From assembly GCA_012845835.1 (NCBI GenBank), contig JABAKD010000006.1, positions 9,336,705 to 9,400,704 of the forward strand: DNA of 64,000 bases, in the 5' to 3' direction. Source of the DNA: Undaria pinnatifida (lineage: Eukaryota; Sar; Phaeophyceae; Laminariales; Alariaceae). Of the stretch, positions 57,801-64,000 are shown one piece after another. The position numbers were made by a program, and so were the translations under genes. Position 1 is the first letter of the stretch. Each line of letters opens with the position of its first letter. The notes below the pieces were generated by a model that was not told the origin of the DNA, ran no database searches, and saw only the letters and a list, made by a program, of their open reading frames with translations.

Positions 57801-60800
57801 AGGTAAACAATCCCAAGCGATGCAGCTAGGAAACGGTGGAAATCACCGAGGATGTAACATGCACTTCACAGGGAAAGCCGGTATGGGAGCAGCGGAGTGT
57901 TTCTTGCAGCATTAAATGTGACGCACCGCATTCCTTGTTGTTAAAGTCCGGGTCGCAGTTGCCGTCCGATATCCGATCCCCATCGCATGACGAGATGGTT
58001 TTGAATTCGGTTTCTGAGAATGATTCAGCCTCCGGATTCGCCGTTACGTCGTCGTCATCGACGCATTCAGCACTTGGATCGAGGCAGGAGTATCCGCCAT
58101 CTTCTGGATGACCGCAGACAAATTCATTCGTGTCGACGCATGTGCACTCGCAACAATCGCCACCGTCATAACCTGGTGAGGGTATTTTCAACAAAGCAAA
58201 TGAGTAAGAACGGAGACGTACAAGATTGTCAACACACCTAAATCAGCGGATGCAACAGGATAGACGCAAACGATGTTGACGTCACGTCGAGGCGGCCATG
58301 CGGATCACGTTCTAAACATCATGCACAGGTCGTGTCTTATTTCGTATTCTGAGCCTTTCACACCAGACAGATCCTGGGATTGTATACAAACTGCATCTGC
58401 TAGATCTTGGTGTGTGGTGTGAACCGCATGATCTGAGTGGGCTGGCACACACACGCAAAGCCACCGTCGTCCTCGACATCGCCGGCGACGTTGTCGGTGT
58501 GGACGCAGGCGCAATTTCAGTAATCGCCCTCAACGAAACCTGACACAGTTTTCCAACGGTAGTTTGGTGTTGAAACTACAACTGCTGAAGGAAGGTGGAA
58601 TTGGTAGCGTCCCGCACGTCTGAAGACATTTCTTTGTTGAATTTCTTTAAAAGGTGCAACTGGTGTGTTTAGAATATGTCTCATACCCTTGTGCCAGATA
58701 GGGCGCTCATAACAATACAGAAACATGTAAAAGGTACTGTACAGTTCATACTTCTCGAAGGTAAAAGCTTTCTCCTCGAAAAAAATCCTGTGATGACTTC
58801 TTTTGACGTGTATAGAACATTGAAATTGAGTATTTCACTATTATTACCTTCGGGATGAGGATACCGACTTCGTCACATTGGGCACAATAATTATGATGAC
58901 AACAAATATAATCAAACGAGCCAGTTTTCGGAGCCACATATGCACGATCGAGCAAGTTGGTAGTCGACGCAATCAATCACAATACTAACGTACGTATTGT
59001 GGCGGTGCAGATGAGGTGAAACACGATCGAAAACAGAACATACATGGTGATCCCTGAAGTGCGTACCAACCAAACTGCTTTCTTCGTCATCGTGATCATG
59101 CACACGTTTGGGTGTCTTGAATGTTCGGTGGGCCACCATCGTGACTGCCGGAGAGTCGGCCAAGCCTCTGAGTGATATCATTGGCGGACACTCGTCGAGT
59201 GCGTGGTTTGTCGTGTTTCGATCAGATTAGCGCGTTTTGACCTGAATGAGCCGTCTCGTCTTCAAGCGACATTTTTCGTAATGCCTCTGTGCATTGAGTT
59301 GTGATCGTAGTTGATTCAACACCTAGGCCATGTGATTGCTCGTCGGATCCACAGCATACATGCATTTTCATGGTAATAGAATGCGTGGACCCTTGCCGTA
59401 GCTAACGGTGTACTCGTATCCCTGGCGGCGACATTAAACAGATGGGTGGAGCATCGTTCGGAACACTGCAAAGATGGCGGTTGGCAATATGATCTAAGTC
59501 AAGATAAACATGAGCGCGCACGGGAGAAATATGCAGACGACGTACTAACACCATCGTCAGCATCACAGAGAAAATATCGCAACGAACACGATCATCCGAC
59601 GGCATGTGGCACAAAGAGAAGTCGCCGCGACACTGCAATAATCGGTCAGAAGGAATTTCGAACCAGATCGCATTGATAAGTACGTTTCTTATACACATAG
59701 ACTATTTACTTGATTTAGAGGAATGTCCACGTGTTGTTTTCGTCTGTCCCGAGAGCACCCCGTATTTGCCAGGAGAGAGCACTATGTATGACGCAAGTTA
59801 AAATCATAGTTGACCACTAACGCGCGATGCTCGCGGATTTCGACATCGTTGTAGATCAGGTCGAAGTCTTCATGCGAGAATGGTCAGGATTTTGTTGAAA
59901 GGGATCGCTGTGAGGTCTGAATATTCTACTTAGCTTTCCAGTTGGGTTTTTTTCGACGCCGTAGATGTCGGCGCGAACCGCATAGAAACCCTTCATACAC
60001 ACGCCGTCGTTATCTGGGATAAACCGAAGAAATGACGAAATAGGTACATTTGAAACAGGATAAGACCAAAGGACTTGGACAAATTTTCATTACACCACCG
60101 ACTCGATGTATGGCAGTGTACATTGATGATTCGGAATTACTGTGTCCAACCGGGAAGTATTCAGAAATCCAGCGAGAACTTGTTCCATCGTGCCGTGGCT
60201 CCGTTTACCCTGATACCTTTCCGCGTTGGTGGTTACGTCGCTGGCGTCGACGGAAAGCGTACGAAGAACGTCTACAAAGAAGCCTCCGTCATTTTCATTT
60301 AACCAAAAAAAAGCACGTCGTACTATTTTTTTAGCATTAGTATTAGACAAATGACGTTTGAAGTTCGATAAATTGGCCCCCAACACGCCCTCCGAAGGTG
60401 CTATTTCGGCTTTGAAGATTGCAGTCTTCATTCGATAATATTCAACAATGAATCGGAGCCTTGTTCGCCACTTGTGTGGCCATAAGTGTTCGATGTACAC
60501 ATGCCAGTATGATCGTTGTCGACGCACATCGTACCAAGAAGTTCTATATGCACGCCCGCGTAATTCGGTAAACTGCAATACGAGAACTCTACATCGAAAG
60601 TTAGCGGACGGCGTAGTATCAGCTCGTGGTAAAACCGGACCCACCACAGTGCTCGTTGTTGTTTGTGAGGTCACAGTCTCCATCTGAGACATAGTCAGGA
60701 ATGCAGTGAAAACTTGTTTCCTCGTTTGGCTCGGGTTCCTCCTCTGGTAATGAATAATCGTTGTAGCTTTCGGGGTTGGTGGTGACGTCGTCATCGTCGG

Positions 60801-60905
60801 CGCATTCAGCTCTCGGGTCGACGCACGCGAAACCACCGTGATCGCCGCAAGAGTATTGCTCAGTGCTGACGCAGGTGCACTCACAACAATCGCCACCGTC
60901 GTATC
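54634..60905 (-). CDS. LNR/discoidin-domain secreted protein gene, paralogue, 5' partial, four exons seen
   Basis: Exons in transcript order are 60905-60645, 58172-57927, 56359-55962 and 54801-54634. The layout mirrors the plus-strand gene at 582-4725: phase 1-1 cassettes carrying YDGGDCC at the start and NNNE.CG at the end, then the exon that begins the discoidin domain, then a 168-nt terminal exon. Two full LNRs form from the visible exons. A dead cassette at 58541-58440 lies in the long first intron, so this gene may once have had one more module. A MITE copy (57529-57750) sits in the following intron. The 5' end with a signal peptide was not found up to 64000. The gene runs toward the plus-strand paralogue; the two are convergent, about 50 kb apart. 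Confidence 0.85.
54864..55337 (-). CDS. ORF in the last intron of the minus-strand LNR gene, 157 aa, doubtful
   Basis: It has an ATG start at 55337 and two hydrophobic stretches (MLIAVIQYVISLHIYIY and WWAVVCVVFVLTRPLL). It lies wholly between the last two LNR-gene exons on the same strand. No equivalent exists in the same intron of the plus gene, and no motif is recognised, so it is more likely a chance ORF than a nested gene. Confidence 0.15.
   Translation of the reverse strand: MLIAVIQYVISLHIYIYQWTRKLTGGGQSGRKKRWARHNILPLNVPWWAVVCVVFVLTRPLLSAEKSALNELSQSVERTPIPIILPGFRVPGSAVVWQRTELMLDHYCTSHWKIISPPLRLQHEVHPQWRTALGSLFNSNHESRYLHAAQCLDTLVK
55962..56359 (-). CDS. LNR end plus first half of the discoidin domain
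   Basis: The exon starts in phase 1 after CTAG with YDGGDCCECTCVSTEEIACG and ends in phase 0 before GTGAAA. It encodes VSANAYDSRPGDSGDDVGCG, DPESRWSC, CEIEFVFEDPQDIMDIQVAF and YKGDERSRTLE. It is one codon longer than exon D of the plus gene and very similar throughout. Confidence 0.9.
57529..57750. mobile_element. MITE-like element, copy 4, within an LNR gene intron
   Basis: It starts GATAGAGGTATCACTTG and ends TTGGTCCACCTCTAGC. The interior shares TAGGCCATGAGATTCTTCATC and GAACCTCAGCAAAAAA with the other copies. It lengthens the intron between 57926 and 56360; the equivalent plus-gene intron is 556 bp, this one 1567 bp. Confidence 0.65.
57927..58172 (-). CDS. LNR cassette exon (phase 1-1, 246 nt)
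   Basis: The acceptor is CCAG and the donor GTGCGT. The exon encodes YDGGDCCECTCVDTNEFVCG, GGYSCLDPSAEC, a DDDDV linker and C-DGDRISDGNCDPDFNNKECG. It is 82 codons, the same length as exon B of the other gene. Confidence 0.9.
58440..58541 (-). pseudogene. Dead LNR cassette exon with in-frame stop
   Basis: After a TCAG acceptor the minus strand reads FVEGDY-stop-NCACVHTDN, then EDDGGFACV. It aligns with YDGGDCC.CTCV.T...GGF.C, but the second Cys of the CC pair is TGA and YDGG is lost. The second LNR half (NNNE.CG) is absent downstream. It lies between two live exons in the right orientation, so it is probably skipped in the transcript. Confidence 0.8.
60645..60905 (-). CDS. LNR cassette exon (phase 1-1, 261 nt)
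   Basis: The acceptor AACAG lies before 60905 and the donor GTGGGT follows 60645. The exon encodes YDGGDCCECTCVSTEQYSCG, GGFACVDPRAEC, a DDDD linker with a Glu/Pro-rich extension (PEEEPEPNEE), and C-IPDYVSDGDCDLTNNNEHCG. It is 87 codons, the longest cassette; the extra length is all in the linker. Confidence 0.9.
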
Positions 60906-63270
60906 CTGTTACAAAGACGGCAGAGTGTATAATGGGCGACGCCATCACAAGCGACAACAGCGGTTTATAATGGCGTTTCCGTCCGTGTATTGATCAAAGG
61001 CTACAGCAGTGTTCCTCTAACATATCACACGGTCGATATTGGCAGTGATAGTTACCACTAGGGGGGGGGGGGGGGGGGGGTCTATGTTCGTCAAGAGGAC
61101 GTACGCACCCTGTGACACGTGCAATCGACCTATCAAGCTAACGTTGCGAATTCAGGTTCCGATAATATGCTCCATGTCGCCGCTGACCTCATTATATGGG
61201 TTGACAGAAGCCACACGATCCTTGATGCTTGCATAGGTTCACTTTAACTAACCGACGCCGTCCTCTCCCGTTGAAAAGGATAGCAAAAACACAGTACAGC
61301 GAAGACGCATACCGTTCAATATCGACGGTGGCTTGCAAGACTAACAATGAGCACGGCGCCAGATCGCGCGGATTTTCTATTTACCCGCATTGTGACGGAT
61401 TTTGACATGATACGTTCTAGTAGCATGTATGGTCTAGGTTGGTTCACGAAATGTATATGCGAAAACGAAGTTCAGGGGGTTCAACGAATTAGTTGTCTTG
61501 ACGCATTATGGACGGGGTGGTCCAGTTTGATCAGAGCAAGAGGATTCCAGGGAGAGCAAGAGGATTCCAGGTCAGGTCGTGTCGGGTCGGGTAATAAGAT
61601 TTTCACATGTGATGGGCTGGGCTGGGACTCTTTGACGCTACCCGACCCGACCTCCGAGAAGTGATCGGACCTGTTTACGGCACCGGAAGGGTTTAACAAG
61701 AGGGGCCGTTGAATATATAAAACGTGTGCCCGGGATAATGCTATGCTGTGATTCGTCGGGTAGGTGGTATCGGGAGTATGACACATATGTGTCAATGCCA
61801 ATAGTACCCGACTACTCGATAGCTGTATCTTGTCTAAACTATAAAATTGCCGGAAATGAAGACGGGTGCGCCATAGGACGGGGTGAAATACTGGTAATAT
61901 ATACCCGTTGACAAGTCCTACTCCACTCCTTTCAATGTCAAACGTCAGGGTACCCGATTCGGGTGAGAATATGTATCAAATATTTATCGCCATTCTTCTG
62001 CTACAGCTACACGACTATATCCTTGTGCACTGGTAGTAATATATGATCGTGTTACGTGGTACTACTGACTGGCATTGTGGAGACGCTTAAGGTTCTGAGA
62101 AACAATTCAATGATCCAGACATATATATGGCAGTTCTTATTTGTTTTTGAAAGATGGCTGGTGGGTAAGCTCCTTCTTGGTAGGGCCCTCGGGCACCCCA
62201 TACTCCACACAATATGTTTGTCTATCTACCTGTTTGTTCATCTCTGTGACTGTATGGTTTGGAAACGTGTCGGCATCATCAACATAGGTATTTTAAGGTA
62301 CATCTGGGGCAGCGGTGTAATGTCTAGTACGCCTGTGTGTGCTTCATTTCTTTTTAAAACTTCACCACCTGATGTCATTGCACCTCGGCCAATGCTTTGG
62401 ATTTTTCCTTCCTCAAACCGCCCACGCCCCATTGACTCGCCTCTGAATTTTTTTCTGGCAACAGGTAGACAGCAAAGTAAAATATTCCAACTGCCTCCAC
62501 ACGAGTACTCAAGCACCGGAGTTGTACAAGGCAGCTGTGTAACACGAATGTCAAGACTATAGACACATGCATGCCAATAAATACCAGATGACAGGAACGT
62601 GATATATCTGCGAGCCGGTACAATATTGCTGCGCTGTTGGGGGCACGAACCCGATATCAAACAAGAAATTCGTCATGTGTGTGGTAAATGTCTATGTTTC
62701 ATGTTGTGCGGTGTCCTGCACTGCCGCTACCATAACTACTACCAGGTTTACTATAGATAATATTAGTGTTGATAATCAACAAAAACCTGAATGGCTACTG
62801 AAGTCAAGTTGGTTCGGCTTGCATGTTTGTACCGCAATGTAGGCATGTTCAGAGGAACCACGCCCGCCGATTTTCGTGGTTGTGCAGCACGAGTATGGAT
62901 TTTGGTACCTTATATGCCAACCACCAAAACAAATATGTATGTGATGACCCGTGCTGTGAAGTCTACACAAAAATGAGTGTCTTCTATTGTACATATCATC
63001 GTACGTGTGGCCAGGATGAAAAACCAAATATTTACATTCATGTGTACAGCTTTGATGTGTACAGCTTTTAATATCACACAAGGACGCACAGAAAAAACAA
63101 TCCCGACACAAACACACCCAAATCCTTTGTTAGACCTCTCAGAGGGGGAGGTACAAAAGCACCCCCCTCACTCTCCGCCCCCCCAAATCACTTCCAAACG
63201 CTACCCAAATTCTTACATAAATCAACCCTGTCACCCAAGTTCCGGTATGCCACAACCATATTCTAAATAT
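60906..63270. other. Upstream region of the minus-strand LNR gene; no gene recognised
   Basis: It contains a G20 run (61061-61080) and a short direct repeat (CAAGAGGATTCCAGG at about 61547 and 61562) near a GGTCGTGTCGGGTCGGGT run. No exon ending in an NNNE.CG half-LNR and no signal-peptide exon was found, so the gene's 5' end is beyond 64000 or too diverged to see. Confidence 0.4.
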
Positions 63271-63280
63271 TTACAATTAA

Positions 63281-63537
63281 TTAACAGCGCAGCGTTCAAG
63301 GGGGATTACTGCAATCCACGTATCGTATCCCCTAAGGTCGACGTGATCATGGACTTCGACGCCGCGCACACCGCAGATGAGTCAGAGGAAAGAGAGAAAG
63401 AGAGAGCGGTCACGATGAGCACAGTCTCCGTTGCAGGGGAAGCCCTCTTCTTGCCGACCCCCTTCGATAAGACGGATATGCTCCGTCTGCGAAACGCGAG
63501 CGGATGGCTCGGAGTTTATTTGCTGTTGCGGGCATAA
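63281..63537 (+). CDS. Candidate exon, unidentified
   Basis: After an acceptor-like AATTAACAG (63279-63287) the frame reads FKGDYCNPRIVSPKVDVIMD, FDAAHTADESEEREKERAVT, then GEALFLPTPFDKTDMLRLRN, ASGWLGVYLLLRA-stop. The acidic central run and ordered ends look protein-like. Upstream the same frame is Pro/Thr-rich and probably non-coding. No family was recognised. Confidence 0.3.
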
Positions 63538-63827
63538 TTCCATCGACGGTTCAAGGAAGGACTAGGGCAAGGCCAGGGCATCTGTGGTCGAATCTAGTAC
63601 AGGTGAAAAAGAGTGTGGTCGAACCTCAGAAACACTTCACTTGTCTTTTCGCGCCCGAATGGGGCCTAAAAAAATGTGATATTGTTCTATTGCTGAACGC
63701 TGGGTCGAAGAACACGCCATCTTCATACATACACCACGCTGCAGCAACTTACCCCGAAGTTCATATTTTCCAACCCCAGTGAGGTGGGCGTGAGAGTACT
63801 CCGTGTCCCACTTCCTAGAAGAGAGGC

Positions 63828-64000
63828 ATGCCATTGTTGCCCCTGAGCAAAGCAGAACTCAATGCAGTGAGGTTCGAAGACATCTTTGACGTAAGTGAGA
63901 CAAAAATATCGGCGGTGTTGAAAAAGCTGTGGAATGGCAAGGGTGGGGCTGTCAGAGCCCCCACAGGAAAGCGAAAGGTCTTGACCAAGGCTACGGTAGG
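63828..64000 (+). CDS. 3'-truncated ORF running off the window, 57 codons
   Basis: It starts ATG at 63828 and stays open to the end: MPLLPLSKAELNAVRFEDIF, DVSETKISAVLKKLWNGKGG, AVRAPTGKRKVLTKATV. The helical N-terminal part followed by a basic GK.KVLT run recalls a helix-turn-helix DNA-binding start of a transposase, but this is only a resemblance. A GTAAGT at 63880 could end an exon after FEDIFD instead. Confidence 0.35.
   Translation, partial: MPLLPLSKAELNAVRFEDIFDVSETKISAVLKKLWNGKGGAVRAPTGKRKVLTKATV

Noticed and set aside
62056-62660. Opposed ORFs of 168 and 140 codons
   Set aside because: Both strands are open over the same stretch with no recognisable domain; the hydrophobic plus product looks like a composition effect.

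Overview
This is a eukaryotic nuclear window. The recognisable genes are split by canonical GT/AG introns of roughly 0.4-2.1 kb, long gene-poor stretches lie between them, and several classes of decayed retroelement are present. The secreted Lin-12/Notch-repeat (LNR) proteins with a discoidin-like domain, the intron density, the frequent G/C homopolymers and the types of Copia, chromovirus and LINE debris best fit a stramenopile, most likely a brown alga. That taxonomic call is inference from gene style; there is no marker gene here.

Both ends of the window carry a member of one gene family, pointing inward. A plus-strand gene has five exons at 582-4725. A minus-strand paralogue has four intact exons at 60905-54634. 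Each internal exon is a phase 1-1 cassette that starts inside an LNR at YDGGDCC and ends inside the next LNR at ECG, so complete LNRs form only after splicing. The last two exons together encode a discoidin (F5/8 type C-like) domain, and both genes end in a 168-nt terminal exon finishing in Cys-stop. The 5' (signal peptide) ends of both genes lie outside the window or were not recognised. Dead exon cassettes were found downstream of the plus gene and inside an intron of the minus gene.

The 8-19 kb region is a retroelement graveyard. It holds an eroded Copia element (gag zinc knuckle, GAG-pre-integrase and integrase; no reverse transcriptase) preceded by a ~70-bp hairpin repeat array. An eroded Ty3/gypsy chromovirus follows (gag, protease, integrase, chromodomain and an extra SH3-like tail), broken by an antisense LINE fragment. 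Between the LINE and the protease, in the same orientation as the chromovirus, lies a clear but disabled NADAR (YbiA-like, DUF1768) domain. This is the most unusual association in the window.

The centre (19-54 kb) is mostly repeats: a hexamer/24-mer satellite, a 105-bp repeat, four ~240-bp MITEs, a large family of poly-G/C-rich repeats partly arranged as an inverted duplication, a 1.4-kb element with terminal inverted repeats, two more LINE-derived copies, and a palindrome-rich zone with a 27-bp minisatellite. Scattered among these are a few probable genes: a secreted 12-cysteine, GPI-like protein at 25766-26287 (minus), a small two-membrane-segment protein at 43335-43745 (minus), a candidate multi-exon membrane protein near 48.4-49.7 kb (minus), and several weaker exon or small-ORF candidates. 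No tRNA, rRNA or CRISPR could be supported.
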